DNA from: Setaria digitata
Taxonomy: Eukaryota; Nematoda; Chromadorea; Rhabditida; Setariidae
Length of the DNA stretch: 64,000 nucleotides
NCBI GenBank assembly: GCA_003640385.1
Contig: RCAB01000095.1
Location: 113,135-177,134, forward strand
Direction: 5' to 3'
A program made the translations under genes and the position numbers. The notes beneath the pieces are model-generated. The model was not told the DNA's origin, made no database searches, and saw nothing but the letters and a program-made list of their open reading frames with translations. Of the stretch, positions 12,367 through 26,917 are shown piece by piece; positions within the stretch are counted from its first letter, which is position 1; every line of letters begins with the position of its first letter.

Positions 12367-13415
12367 GCGTTATAGCGACAGATTTTGTAAAAAAGAGGAA
12401 AGAAATCAATGAACAAATGACGTCGATGAAATCTTTCACTCATTACTTATCGAGCAATTTAATTCCCAGCTTTTCTCCACTGGTTTTATGGTTTGACTGA
12501 CACACATTTTCTTTCTCTTAAATGATAATTTGACTAGGAAACGTTTTTTCTGGTCAAGCTATAAATCTATCTAATAAAGAATCCATAAAAATTTCATAAG
12601 AGACTGAAATGCAGGCTTTGGATAAGATAATAGTGCCCGGAACAGATGAAATGATTTTAGGTGTTTCCTGATTTTTACGAAAGAATCTTTTGATAAATTC
12701 TGTCAACACGGCGTTAATTTGAAAATAAGGGTAATCAAAGGTAATTAGAATAGCACAGGACTGGTAGTCAAAAATATCGGAGGTGTAAATAACTATAATG
12801 AATTGCTATTTATTTTGAAAAACATCTAAAATTATTATGATAGTGTTACCGGAAATCCTCATAATCACTCGAAGAAATATCTTACAACATGTCAGGAATA
12901 TAGACATTTGAGAGATAATTAACGTAATTGTATGTAGTACTACTGAGTTACATTGTTCTATTTTATATCACACCGTACGATAAAATATGATGTCTTATCA
13001 GACTATCACCTTGAAGAGATAATCTTACTAGGGTAGTTTCCTCTGACCATTAACAGTGAGTTTCTTCAGTTCTGCTCTCAACATCAATTCCATTTCATAG
13101 CCAAATCGAATCTGATTAGAAATAAATTGCGCCAATATGCTCCAGGAACTGATACTAGCCGAAACCTGTGGTTATGTCAATGTACATTTAATTTTTCCAT
13201 TTTCCTGGATAGCTGATAATTCCTGATAATATTCCACTACATTTTCATTATATCCACGAGAATTCATTTTTAATTTTAAAGTGGAGCACTGCACGCGTGT
13301 AAAACAACAGAGAAGATATCAAAAATATGTCATAAGTTTAGACAGTCAACTGATTATAATACTATGAAAAGGTTTCAGTTTCATGAATGCCACTTATTTT
13401 AGCTCTAAAGCAACT
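12367..13415. other. Intergenic region between tRNA and globin
   Basis: AT-rich sequence with frequent stops in all frames. No coding exon or RNA gene could be supported. The right side contains the 3' flank of the minus-strand globin gene. Confidence 0.5.
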
Positions 13416-16400
13416 CTATACCTCATCAAATATACTCCTCGAACTGCACCTTTCATTTTCCAGCAGTGCATCGTCAACTGTTAGGTTTTTCTTCCAGGCT
13501 ATAATTTCAATACAGAGATGATTTAGGTAGCAATTAAGATTTGCAGAATTATAAGATTGGAAAGTGAAACCTTTCATTTGTTGCTTATTCAGGAATTCCT
13601 TGGCTGTGGTTGTAACGGCTGCTGCGAGTCGATCCCAGTAACTATGAGGAATGCAGGTATTTAAGGCTCCGTCCATATCTTCCTGGTTTACGTAAGCTGC
13701 CCCAAATTCTTGCAACCGATCAGCTGCTACGACTGGTTCTACCAAATTTCGCATAGATTGTGATAAAGCATGAATGAAACGCTGCAATGATAACACATCT
13801 GTGCTGTGCTCCTCGAATGATTTGTTCATTGAAAAGTTCATAAACAACAACAAGAAAAAAGTTTCGAAATCTCTCTTCACTAATGATTCTCAACCGGAAA
13901 TAACATTTGCAAGCCATTTCATCAGTTGAAATGCATAACAGTGACAATATTATTCTGTCAGCCCTCTTCTAAAAGCATCAAACTTTTGACTCATTCTAGT
14001 TTCAATAATCTTGGTTGAGAATGAAGAACACTAGAAATAAAATCAATTGGGTTAGAAGATTGCATAGAAATAGAACTAGAATTTAGTTCCTTAAGACTAA
14101 AATTGGAAAAGAAAAAGTAGATATAAAAGAGAAAAGATCAGTCTCTTTCTTTCTATTAACCAAAATATAAAATTGAGTGAAAAAAAAATCCACACATATC
14201 AATCATTTTGCGTAATTTAAAAAAGGCAATGTTTTTTCGCGAAAAAAAAAAACTGATCAGCATTCTTTGGTCATGGTTTTAATAATAATATTTTTTGAAT
14301 CTCAAAAAAATAAGTGCTTTTATGTAACCTTAAGTTGACCTTTCGCAAAAATGAAATTTCATCGAGGAAATAAACTGAGCGAAGCATCACAATTCATTTA
14401 TTTATTTATTTTTTGCATTTAGAACCAAATACGTTAGTTAAGAATTACTAGACAAACACAGAAAGATAATGAAACTTCACTTTCAAAAAAAGGAAATTAT
14501 TTATTGTTTTTTTTTTTTGATGAAAAAATTTTGCAAAGAGTAGTTGAAGTTGTTTTTCTTCAATATTTAAATTTAGCATAATAAATTTCTGGTTAAATGT
14601 GAAAATTTGAAGAAAAATCCTCACAAAAATTTAATTTATGGCTGAAATTATAACTTTAATTGCGATAAAGAAAAGAGATATCTAACAATGGCACTTAGGA
14701 AAGCATGTAAGCAAATAATCATTTATTTCTTGATAATATGATAATCGACGAGGGTGAGAAGGGAGAAAGGAGAAAGTAAATTTTAATACTGATTACTGCT
14801 TTTTCAGTTACTGATCATTTAATATAATTACTGGTTGTTAAATTTAATTATTTTTTACCTGATTAATATAGGGATATTTTTCTTTTTTTTTTTTCGTTAT
14901 CGAAATAGATGTACATTTTGGATACTCCCTCTTTTTTCCATCTCCATTAATGACTTGTCAAATATTTTAATTATTATCATTATCTCTTGTCATTAATTTT
15001 GAAAAAATTATTATTATTATTGATATCACCACTATTTTTATTATTATGTTTAATGTCACTAATTAATTAATTATTGCTGCTATTATTATCATCATTTTTT
15101 TCCATTAAATCAAATTATTTCCAATCATTTATGAATTGTTTATCAATTTCTTTTTCTAAACACTTTGTAGCATATTTTAGGCATTAGCTAAACTTTCATT
15201 TTTAGTAAAATCCTACTTTTTTAAGCTTTATTCTTGCAAAAATTAGAAGTTTACTTGAGCATGAGTTCTAAAGTTCACATGTTCCTGCCATTCGTTAGTG
15301 CCCTGAAGATGTTCCAAATTGATTACGATAAGTAAATTCGGATCACGCTCAAAGATTATTTCAAAAACACGTTTCCCGAGATCAAACACTAAGCCACGTG
15401 GTAACTGACGCCACATTGTTGTTAGAATTGCTTTCTGATGCGCACTTAAACCAGTAATTTCACAGATATTTGTTCGCCGTCTAGCGCCATCCATATATCT
15501 GTACGGAAAATCGAACTTTTAACTCCTGAACTATCAGTTATTCTATTTCGTTTTTTAATTCCCACTGAAAGTGTCAAATGCAGAAATTTAGAAGAGATAG
15601 CTGAAGAAAACCCAAATAAGCGAACTCGTCACATCAATTGACAAAAATATGATAAGTAGCTGAAATGACGTCCAACTTAATCACAAATATCTATATTCCA
15701 TTATTGCTGAAATGGGATCATCTATTTAAGCCTCATTGATTCGTTTATTGAAATTTCTGATATTTCAAATTAAGATTTTTATTTTTTATAGAGAACTTAA
15801 GTCTGAAAAGTTACCTTAGCTGCCCCGAGCTAGTACGAAATGATTTGCTGCGGTTCTTGTTAATTGAAACAATGGGCGGTTCTGTTTCTTCCTCTTTTCG
15901 AAAACTTGATAACTTACGAGAACTAAAATTCACTAAAAAATTGTTGTGAATTTGAGTAAAAATTTAATAAAAATATTAATTAGTTACGAAGAAGGATATG
16001 AAAACTAATATTCTACTATCTTTCAATAACTATTATCAGGAAAAAAGAATTAATTAATATTGAATTTGCGAAGTTTTTCGTAGAAGAATTGGTAATCAGT
16101 GAAATGAAAATTTGAAATTATTTGAAGTGTTTTTTTTTTCGGTTTAAACAAATCCAAAGCAGTTGCTAATCTTTTTGCTCTAACTAGAAATGTAAAATTA
16201 AAATTAAAAGTGAACTGAAATGTTAATGGAAATCGAATCAAGTGAAAAAAGTAGCATCAAATTATGAATTGTTTTTTCAACTTTTGATTCATTCTTTTGT
16301 TGAAAACGAAAAATTAGAAAATATATTTTTGCACTGTGGAAACTAATAATATGAAAAAGAAAAAGTGATCTTTTTTTCTAACTTAGCTGAAAAATATTTG

Positions 16401-16849
16401 ATTAGATTTTCTAAAAGTACACAAGTTTCCCCATTTCATGGATAGTTTAGAGAAAATGAGAAATTAATAGCAAGTAGCAACAACAAGGGATTAGCCATAA
16501 AGAGACACTGTAATTAACTTTTCTTTTTAGCAAAAACTAGCTCGAAAAGACAGTGTATTAAGACTTTCATCATTTCCTTATGCATATATTTGTTTCATCA
16601 ATGACAATCATTCTCGAAGTTACTAATTTTCAATTGTTGGAATAGAAAATTGAATTCGTTATCAATAGATGTGAAAAAAAGAGAAAAATTAATGGAATTA
16701 AACTCGTTATAATTAGATAACCTTTGTGGATGAGGAATGGATTCACTTCTGACTCGAGACGGTGATGCCGTATGAGATTGTCTTTTGTAGGATGTTTGCC
16801 GGGATACTTTAGCAGACTCATGAAAATTGCTAGACTCTTTATTACCCAT
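13416..16849 (-). CDS. N-myristoylated globin with Tyr at the proximal ligand site
   Basis: Four minus-strand exons (16849-16722, 15922-15815, 15498-15255, 13781-13416) join in phase into 281 residues. The N-terminus MGNKESSN is a classic N-myristoylation signal. It leads a Ser/Arg-rich extension of about 90 residues, as in membrane-attached nematode globins such as C. elegans GLB-26. The globin fold follows: SAHQKAILTTMWRQLP (A helix), FERDPNLL, then NFRTHAQRF with a His at the distal E7 position. The F helix reads LQEFGAAYVNQED, where family members have LG..H; the proximal His F8 is replaced by Tyr and there is no nearby His. Haem binding may therefore be altered or lost, which is inference. 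Intron 3, about 1.5 kb, separates NFRTHAQ from RFIHAL. The ATG-containing frame at 15494 is internal; the exon before it joins as AG|A and extends the protein. Confidence 0.85.
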
Positions 16850-19109
16850 AATTTTCGATAACTGAAAACATCTAATAATATAACTTTGTCGCAAAAGAGA
16901 AATTTGATTAGGGCCATATTGGCTAGACACATGATGATGATTTTGACCAAGCAGTGAACTAAGTTTGGGGAAAGAGATGTTTGTTAAATTTCTCGAACAT
17001 TATTTACCATGCAGCATCTGTGATGCATTTGGCATTAACATGTCAGATGCTTTAGAAAAGATATTAGTTGTGTCAGAAGAAGAGTTACAGTGATAAGAGC
17101 CAAAATATGCCTTTCAACTTAACAAGAAAGTCTCCGCTGTAAAGCGAAACTGAATTATAATTCGTAATTCATTCTAGGTCAAATTTAAATCCAATTGAAT
17201 TTCATACAAAACTCATGTAGAAATTTCAACTTTCCACTTAATGCAATACTAACGAACTATTTTGAGATTTTTCAGTGGAAAAAAATTATGAACTTGAGAA
17301 TTAAATTGATTGGAATGCTTAATTTTGAGATGTAAGAGTGAAAAGTCGATTTTCATGTAACTTTTATTTTTGAAAACAAAGTCAGAGTGGAAAAAAGAAA
17401 GAGCTGAAACAGCAAAGCATCCTCAAAGCGTAAGACCAATGAATGGCTTTTTTTCCGAAAAAAAAAACATCTTAAAGATAAGCGTGGAAGTTGTCAATCT
17501 CGAGACTTCATAAATTTCTTGTAGCACATTTGCCCTTATCGCAAAATTAATTTTTTTTCTTTTCTAAACAATGGAGCAAAAAGTTCCCAAGTAAAAAATT
17601 TGAAAAAAATGCTATTTTTTGGAAGTGAAAACTTTTCTAGAAGATTAAAATTAAAATAACAGTTAGGTGACAAGTCTTTTTTCTAACAGATGATAATTTA
17701 GAATGATAACTGAACTGCCACCATAAAAAGACGACAATTGATGAAGTGATACTTGCTTAATTAGTACTTAATCTCAGCATGTGCACATGGCAGTCTTTGG
17801 TTGATTTCAATTTCTCGATTTTTTTTAATCTCACGTACAAATCAATGTAACAATAAAGTTAGAAAGAGACAAAGATTTAAATAAGTAGCAAGCCATAATT
17901 TTTCCTTTGTCAACTTGCTTCGACATTTTGAAAATTGAAAATTTTGAGAAATTGTAGTTTATGAGCATGAAATGACTGAAATCAAAATCTTTGCAATTAT
18001 TTCTAAATAATTCATTACATTTTATTTAAATATAAAGTATGCAACTGACGTTTCAAGGAGGATAATTCTCGAAAATCTGATACTAAATTCAATAATACTA
18101 TCTGTATCGCGAAATATATAGAATATCTCGTCTCGGATTATACTCATTTAAAAGTAAAATTAAGTTTGAGTCAAGGCTCGAAAACGTTTGACTATAAACA
18201 TTATTTTATTAACAAGCATCATTATGTTACTTGACTGATTTCTTTCTTTTAAAATTTTATCCTAAGACTATGCTTCTAGCTACTAAAAATATGGTTTACA
18301 TTTCAGTTTAAACATTTTTTTTAAAGTCATTTTCTTTTTTTCTGCCTGATATATATATATCTTTTGTGCTTCTCATTTCAGACGATTTTTAGCATTACTC
18401 CTCACTGACATAACGAAAGCTAAACAACAAAAGCTAATGGAATCAAAAAGTAAAAGTCTCATGAGACTGATTGATATGGCGCATTTAATTTGTCTCTTTT
18501 TGTGAAATTTAATTCACATCCGCATGACTTGCTTATCTAAGCAGCAGATGATAAGCTTTCAGTTCTGCTGATAATTTTAAGTTGGCAAATAATTATTTTG
18601 TAATAACTGATTTCTATAGCTACGGCAGATTTGTTTACTTGTTGTATTTTGTGCATCTTATGAACTGTTAAATGTGGCATCAGTTGAAGCAGCTACTTGC
18701 AAGAATATTTTAGTTTAAGAATTTTTTCGACTCACAACTGATCACTTTAAAAATTGGTTGAATTTAAATAAAAAAATTTAAAATTACACGAATTAGAAGT
18801 AGCCTAAGAAGGAAGTGTTGGAGCGATGGTTCCGTTCTTCTTCAAGATTTTCATTTAAAGCACTGAAATAAATAGTCGAAAGTTTGGAGAAAGAGAATAG
18901 AACAGTGCAAAGTTAGCAAAACAGTGAATGCATTCAGAAGGCCAAACATAGACTCTGCCGAAGGAGTAATGTGGATGGCTGGATGGAAAGTTCTTTCGGA
19001 AGAAAGAAAGGAAAACTTTTCCGGAAAAGACCGACAAACAAAACCATTTTTCGAATTTCTCTTTTATGTACTTTTCCCATTTCATCATTAATTTTTCATG
19101 CATTTCTAG

Positions 19110-19129
19110 TGTGTGTGTGTGGGTGTGTA

Positions 19130-19182
<53 letters not shown>

Positions 19183-19185
19183 TTA
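19110..19185. repeat. GT/TA dinucleotide microsatellite
   Basis: A run of GT repeats with two interruptions passes directly into about 14 TA units and then GT again. It creates the apparent low-complexity Tyr/Ile and His/Thr open frames here on both strands, which are not genes. Confidence 0.95.
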
Positions 19186-22100
19186 CTGAAGTATTTCACG
19201 GAAAGAGGAGAAAGGTGAGTTGAAAGAAAGGAACTACAAGATTAATTAAATTTTTGACAGATTACTGCGACATTTATTGACAGTGAGTGATATTGAATTG
19301 TAAGTGATATCTGAGCGATGTGAATGCTTTTCCATTTATGACTTCATAAATTTTCTCCACAACTACGAGTCATTCCAGTAAATTCCCTCGCCCTTTTATC
19401 CTTATTCTCGAGTTTCTCACTAATTAAAGTTTCCCAATTAGGGCAGAAATAGAGCCGCTAGTATGGCTAAAAATATTCCGAAAGCAGTATGACCCTATTA
19501 CGTGTTAAACTATAATAAAATAATGCTAACCGAAATGGTTATTGCTAGATTCAAAATGATTCAGCCTCGATGAACTGTGCCTGATTCGGAGCCTTAAAAC
19601 AGACATTTGCTAGAACTCTGATAATTCTATTTAAGGCGAAAATAATTCTTGGATAAATTTAACTTTTGTTTTGATGAAAAAACCTCTTGAAACTGAAAAT
19701 GCTAAAATAGTTATTTTTTCCGTTGAAATTCATGAAAATAAATTTTAGATCTTGATAACCTGCTGTACAGAAACGAAATTTGTTTCTGTTGAAAATGAAA
19801 AAAGGAGCAGACGAAGCTTGTTTGGAAGACGAACACTTTCAAAACTACTGTTCCTATTTCAAAATATTTCAAATTTTCAAAAAGCTTCATAAAACTTTCC
19901 TAACTTTCTGCAATATTTAAATATATACACCACTAACGTATCTTGCATATGCCAGAAAACTTTATCTGTTTGAAAAATAGATAAATAATACGCATAAAAA
20001 AAGTTCACAAAGTTCGGAGATGCATAAATTTCTTTTTTTGCCACGATTTCAGCAGTGGAAAGTATTGTTGATAATTATACTTTAATAAATTTATGTTTGG
20101 TAGTCTGGAGAAAAAAATACTCAAAATGAAACAATTTAAAAAAATAAAGCTGATATTAAAAGAATTTCTTTTTGAAATTTCGGAGAGGTAATGAATTTTT
20201 TTTGCCGTCAGAATAAATCAGACACAAAATTTTTTTATTCTTTTTCGAGACTATGATGACGGGTCTAAAACAGAACTAATTTAGTGATGGGATAACAGCT
20301 GAAAGCTTTCTGCATAGCAGCAACTTTATTTACTAATCCTTGTAGGGCAGTGAGAAATTAGGATGGGAAATGCCCTAGAAGGAAAGATAAAGAAGAAAAC
20401 TTCGAAGGAAATCGAAATGAAAAAGTGGTAGCGAAGAGAAATTTTGTTACTTAGGTACTTAAAATAGTTTTCATTCATTACTTGCTGTGAGGTAATGATG
20501 CTGGATTATCAGAACTTTTATGATTCCAGATTTTTCCCGAATGCTTCCAAAGCAGCATACTTTTTGGAAATTTCATTTTTTTTTTTGTTATAAAAGGTTG
20601 ATTAATAATAGTGTTTAAAATTTAACTGTAATTTCTCTCTAACTTTATTATAACCAGATTTTTTTCTCTTTGCTGCTCCACAATATCAGTTACTTGAGAA
20701 TTCGCTAAAAATCAGGAAGTCAGGAACTTATATCTAGTCTTCTATTATACAAAACTTGATAAAAATACGACTTGATGAAAATATTTTAATAAAATTTACC
20801 ACTGCTAATCTACAATTATACTATTTCCATGTTTGATGACTGATACTTATTAAACAAATACTAAACTGTCCATTTGAAATTTCAAGTTACTTGAAGTGTT
20901 GGTTCATTGGAACAAAATTACGTCGAATCTACGTGACGCAAATGTAATATTTGAAATAAAGAATTGCTTTAGTGATGCGTGTTTCTGCTAGCGAAGAAAA
21001 GTTTGATTATTTAATTTGAACAGATGAAAAAATGAAAGAAATTTCTTCATTGTCGAATATGTAAGGAACTTTTCCTCAAAATTTAATGAAAAGAGTTTGT
21101 GAATGAATGAGAAAATTTCGTCTTGCCAAATAAAATTCTTTCCACAACCCATTGATTGCTAAATTATTAGCCAAATAGTACTGCCTAATTTTTGCTTAGC
21201 TAATTAGTAGCATGTCGTAAAGGCAAGTAAAATTTAACTTTTAACACATTTAAAAGAAAAAAATTATCAATGTGAATTGTGAAGTTTATGATCAAAACAG
21301 TTATAGAGAGATCTTTCCATTTGTCTGTGTGAAAAGATGAATGTGCTACAAACATTGCGTGAATTGAATGAAAAAAAAAAAAAAAAAAATAACAATAATT
21401 CCATATCATCCTTTCCTTGTAAAAATTTCAGAAGTCTTAAATAACCGCTTAACCCGCTTAACTTTTTGATAGACAGAGTTTTAATGAAAGGAATCAATAA
21501 GGTTTCGCTTTTAATTCCAAGGAATTATTACTAAGAAATTGAATTGTACAGATGAAATTTCGGAAAAAAAGAAGAAAGAGGTCGTGAAAGAAACAAGAAG
21601 AAAGGAGAAAGGGCATTTGAAATAATATAAAGTCTATAACAAGGCTAAAAGGTTTAATTTTTGCAGAAATGGCCCCCTAAAACTCTGTAAATATTTAAAT
21701 ATCCATCTAACGTCTGTCAACACAACTACTTCAGTTGCTGAATATTTCTTTCGAATCAAAATTGTTTCCGACTGGGATGGATTTCAGTGATCATTGGACA
21801 TCGCACATATTTTTAAAACGAAAATTTTCGAAATTGCAATAATAATAATAGTAAAATTTGAGTTTTAGGGATAGCTGTGAGGTTATTATTGCTGTTATTT
21901 CTTTACAATTGCTATTCTTTAATACTATTTCTTGAAAATTTTAGTTAACTTTAAATTTAAATCGAAAACATTAAATCATTTTAAATTGCATCAGTAAAGC
22001 GTGCTGCTATCTATGTTACTGTTTTAACAGCGTATTGATATAAATTAAATTTATTGGGAAATATTAGACAAATTTATGCTTTCATCTAAAGTGCTCAGAA

Positions 22101-24984
22101 AATAAATTATTGTAGATGAAGAATTGTTCGCAGTGATTAAAATATTGGCTTAAAAACGGAAAATAACTGGAACAGTTACAGCTTGCTTTTATGCTGTAAG
22201 AATAATGCAGTTGATGTTTAGTTGCTGCATTAAAGGAAGACTGAAAATTAGTAAGTACATAAGAAATAGAATGAACTTAAAATTCCAAGACTTAATTATT
22301 CCTTGTTTCATTCCGCTCTGTTTCTCTTCGAAATTATCAGTACCAATTAGTCATCTTTGTCGGAAAGTTTTAAAAAAAAGTTTCCAAATCTGAAAGGAAA
22401 AAGTGCAATTTAATCATTGTGACAGGAAAATCTTACTGTTTTATTGCTTGAGTGAACTTATCAGCACTTTGTGTTCCAGGATAAAATGCATTGACAGATG
22501 ATGGACAAGTGATTATTATATCTGTCTTGAAATGCTATTTTAAAAATTTCTATACTGAAATACTTTCATACAAAAAATATTCCATCACACATGATAAATC
22601 TTCTCACTATACTATTCTAAGTGACTACTCATTTTACAATCTGTAATATTTTTTCAGAAAAATTCAGTAAAAAATTAAATTCTTCATCTTGATTAGGAAA
22701 AACTCTAATCAGTCCTGAATTTCACGTTAAAAAGCTCCTGTTCGTGCTGCCGATGAATGCATATTAGCCTCTGCTTATTCATTCGTAAAGAGTTTACTTG
22801 ATGAAATTTTAATTAATTACACCATTAGGACTTGAAATATAAAAACCATTATGACCAATTTGATTGTTTAGCAAAAATATCGATCTCCTCAATGCGCATA
22901 CAACGGCAACCATTTTTGATGTTTAATTGTTCATTTAACTACATTTATTATTCCAATGCATGGATGATTTAATGCACTTTTTTTCTTCATCAAATTTTTA
23001 TTTTAAATTTTAACGGGCAAATACACACTTTGAAAAGTCTGTGTGGTGAAGTTGAAGTGAAATAACTTATTGTTTGTTATGCAGTCAATCGTAGAAGGAA
23101 TTAAGAAGAGGGACTGCAAATGTGAAGAACTGTTTCAATGACAATTAACGATCGAAATACTAATTGGTTGTGATTCTCACAGAAATGTTTCCATCATTCA
23201 ACAAACACTTATTTTCTATTATGATGAAAATGATACTTTTTTGAATTTAATTTTAGGAACTATTTAATGAAAGGGTTTTTTTTCGCGAAAATTAGATGGA
23301 AAATAGTGCGGAATTTTCTTATCAAAGCTCGCTTTCTGAGCATGTGTAACAAGGAGATGAAATGAAAGTTTAAAAGGAAATTATATTTACTCCTCATCAT
23401 CACTTTCAACTTTTAATCATTTAAATTATGCAAATATTCATGAGATTGCTAACTTAAGATTTGACAGAAATTTCTGATATGCCAAAGTTTTCGAAGTGGT
23501 GCTGATTTGGCGTTCTTAACCCACACTCAAGAATAAGTTGGAATATCATAAGTGACATATGTATCATATTTAGGCAAACTAGAGAGTTCCGGTATTCCTT
23601 ACACCAACTAAATGAATTCTGATACTACGGTCTGCTAAAATGTTTATATGTAAGATAATTACTTGAGATTAAGGAATGCCTGCATTGTTTTTCGCAAATT
23701 TTATTAAAATTTTTTCAAAATTTTCGATGTCATAGAATTTTTAAAATTCCAATTTTCACTGTCAGAATGATGGAAGGTAATTTCGTCCTCCTGCTTTAGT
23801 AAAGCAATAAATTTAGCCATTTGCTGTAAGTGAAGTAAGCAAATTATTAGTTATTAGTTCAAAATTTTCCAAAATATTTTTTGTATTTCGCTTTTTAATC
23901 CTTGACAAATTGGTTTCACCAAAATATTCATTAACTTCTGATAGGCATTTGTTGAAACAAGTGCGATGTTTGGAAGTTACGACACATTCATACCAAGGAA
24001 ATTGCAAAACTTCACAACATCTTTAAAAGGAACATTGCATTGTGAAGGTGAAAAACTTATCATCTTGAAGATTGCGAGTTATGTATCAGTGATTTACAAA
24101 ATGTTTGGAAGGATTCAAAAAGGATCAAAATCAGATTAACCTTGAGAAAATCTATGGATCACTTGCAATGACATTTCAATCTATCATTTTGAAGGAGTTT
24201 ATAAAGATTTAAAAAAAAAAAACGTAATCGAAATGAAACTTATTCAATAATTAAAACTAAAAAAAGTTTTTGATCATTTGTAGCTGTATGGAATAATTCA
24301 ACATATCATATCATCTAATCTTTACTAAATTTTAAAATTTTCAATTTTTCTAAGGTACTTTCCTGGTCCATTTCGTTTTCATCAACAATTCATAAAAAGG
24401 AAGAAAACTTCTACTTAATATAAACTATATATTGTGTAGCTGCTCTCTAGAGAAATATATGATACTGATGATCATCAAATAATTTTATTTAATGTATTTT
24501 CCAGAAGTGACAGACTGGTAACTCAGATCGATCTTTCTTATACGACGAATATCTTTTTTTAACTGATTTTCCCTAACGAAAAATTTTCTTAATTGAATCA
24601 TTCATTAGAAAATTATGAATGCAAAGTATTATCTAATTCAGCGAGAGAAACAGGCAGAATTTTCGAGAAGAATGCAAATTAAATTGGTATTTTATAGCTA
24701 TCATTATTGGTTTTTTTTAATAAGCAGTCAAAATAAATTGTGCCAATGTGTAAATAGAAGCAAAATACTTAAAATAAGGAGTATCTGTTAACGAAATTCG
24801 TTGAAAAATAAGTTGTGAATGGGTAAGTTGTAGAAAAGGGAGCATTCTGAAGCCCTTCTTCGGCTTCATATTTGGGATTCTTCGCTTGTTAGAACTATAA
24901 ATCACAATGAGCAACACGTATATCTTCTATCAAGAGGCTTCTTGTATGACTAGAAACAATTCCAAGATTCTTAAGTCTCTTGGA

Positions 24985-25006
24985 AATGAGACCCGAGGGT
25001 CTCATT
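24985..25006. repeat. 10-bp perfect inverted repeat
   Basis: AATGAGACCC, spacer GA, GGGTCTCATT. Short hairpin in non-coding DNA with no associated T-tract or gene. Confidence 0.7.
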
Positions 25007-26721
25007 AATGAGCATAGAAAGTTGGCAAGTTAGCAAGATACTAGTGATCGATTAACAGTTGCTGAAAGTGTAATAAAAGAATAGCGAAAGAGGGTTTCTG
25101 GTAAAAAAAAAAAAAAAAAAAAGAAAAGGAAAAAAGATCAGAATTAATGTTTATATGATAGTTTTGAAATTCGGAAAAAATGTTTTAATTTTTAATTTGC
25201 AAATTAGAGAGTAAATCACACAAAGCTTCAACGAAAAATGCGAGACCTAAATTTTTTTAGTTTTTTTCCAGAAAAAAATTTCCTCTTCTCTATTTTCCCT
25301 TGGAAGTTTTACTGCTCTGCTTAGTTTTTTGTACTGATAGTTTCTGCTAACACAAGGATGATGAAAGAACTCTCAGGCAATTTAAATTTAATTGATTTTA
25401 ACTATTTCACAACCCTCATTAAACAATCATCAAATTCAAAAGAGAACAACTAATGCCTACTTCAAATTCTACAATCATTTGTAATTCATTTTTTTAATGT
25501 CTACTTTTTTTTGTAACAAGAAACTTAAGACTATACAACATCACAAGCCATCTGAAGCTCCTTCCAAACTTTCGAAATTCCAACTTTCAAAATTCAGTCA
25601 GCTAATACAGAAGGAGCCAAAGTCCCAATATCCCTTTTTCTCTTTCTTTTACGGCTTATATGCTCAAAACTAAAGCAGCGAAGTAGAAGAAAAGTGAAAA
25701 TGGCTATTCGAAAGAACTTAATTTAATTAATTATTGCAAAGTGTCTGGAAATGGAACTCAGTGCCTGAACTGATAAAAATGCCTTTAACTGATGAATTAT
25801 CGGCAGTTTAATATATTACCAAGAAAAAAGTTCGTTATTATTTCCAAAATGACATCATCAAAAATTTTACTGGTCATTAAAATTGAAGGAAGAAAAAATT
25901 AGCATGAAGTTTGACTCTCAAATATTCGAACATTTTTCCGATTAAACTTATTTTATCTTCGCATATGCACTTCTAGCTTTGGTCAGAACACAAGTAGCAA
26001 TTAATCAAGGATATTAATGAGCAAGAACAATGTAAATGAGCGAAAAAAAAAAGAGCTAAGAAAGCGAAGGATGAATAACTAGTACTGAAAACAATAAGTG
26101 TGCAAACAAGTAAATCAATAAATAATATATTTCCATTAACAACGAAAATTTAAAACAAAAAATAAAAACCACAAATATACGTTACTATTATTCTAATTGC
26201 TGTTATTTTTTTCTTTAAATATTTATGCATTCGTTGGCACTGTGTTATCGCACACATTATTGTCATCATTTAAAAAAAGATCTTTACATTTTCAATGGAA
26301 CAAGTTTCGTTTCTATGCTTTATATATTTTGCCCATAATTTATAAATAATTTCGGCCTTATTTCAGCACGCATTTTATCTATTATTATACCTTCTGCTTT
26401 ATTCAATATTTATCACAATAATATATATTGAGAAATACTTTTTGTGATTTATGATTTTCAATAACAAAACATTTCAGTTTATTTGCAAACTATAAGATTT
26501 AGAGATCGAATGAATTTCTGATCTTAAAAGCAATGAAACTCATTATCTAGATAACTTTCGAGCAGCCCGAAGATATGATGTGACATATTAATCCGAAACT
26601 TTCTGAGCTCTGTGCAGCATTTTCATAATGATAAAGTTGAAGTCTTGCACTGTTCGATTAAAACAATCTGATAAAGCAGACATGTGACAGTCTAGGTTTT
26701 GCATTGTCACTTCATGTCGAA

Positions 26722-26783
26722 CTATTCTCGATCTTGGAAGACGAAGTTACGCATGATGGAATCATCACGTGTCAGCCATCCGT
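26722..26783 (-). other. Orphan terminal exon candidate
   Basis: On the minus strand a good acceptor (TTAACTTGCAG) is followed by a 62-bp phase-1 frame reading GWLTRDDSIMRNFVFQDRE and a TAG stop at 26722. The mix of charged and hydrophobic residues looks coding, but no upstream exon with a phase-1 donor was identified. The plus strand is open here as well, so the call is weak. Confidence 0.3.
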
Positions 26784-26917
26784 CTGCAAGTTAAAGAAAA
26801 ATGTTGCATTAAAAAATTCCTTATGACATGGCAATAATACTGTTGTTATTATATGGTTAATTATAGCAATAAAATAAATAATATATAGTGAGATAAACTA
26901 AGGGACGACCCAATTGC

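Noticed and set aside
15880..15960. Plus-strand frame beginning MGGSVSSSFRK as a myristoylated peptide
   Set aside because: It is antisense to globin exon 2 and ends after 25 codons.
16630..16950. 106-codon minus frame with hydrophobic start
   Set aside because: Overlaps the globin first exon in another frame; only the MGNKESSN frame continues in phase to the globin core.
17010..17055. AGCATCTG...CAGATGCT inverted repeat as a miRNA hairpin
   Set aside because: Only 8 bp pair perfectly, then mismatches; too weak.
18855..19199. Open frames over the GT/TA microsatellite on both strands
   Set aside because: They are produced by dinucleotide repeats; no splice or domain support.
23813..24007. 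Minus-strand 64-codon frame with three Cys
   Set aside because: No acceptor, donor or recognisable motif, and the second half is Asn/Ile/Lys-rich AT noise.
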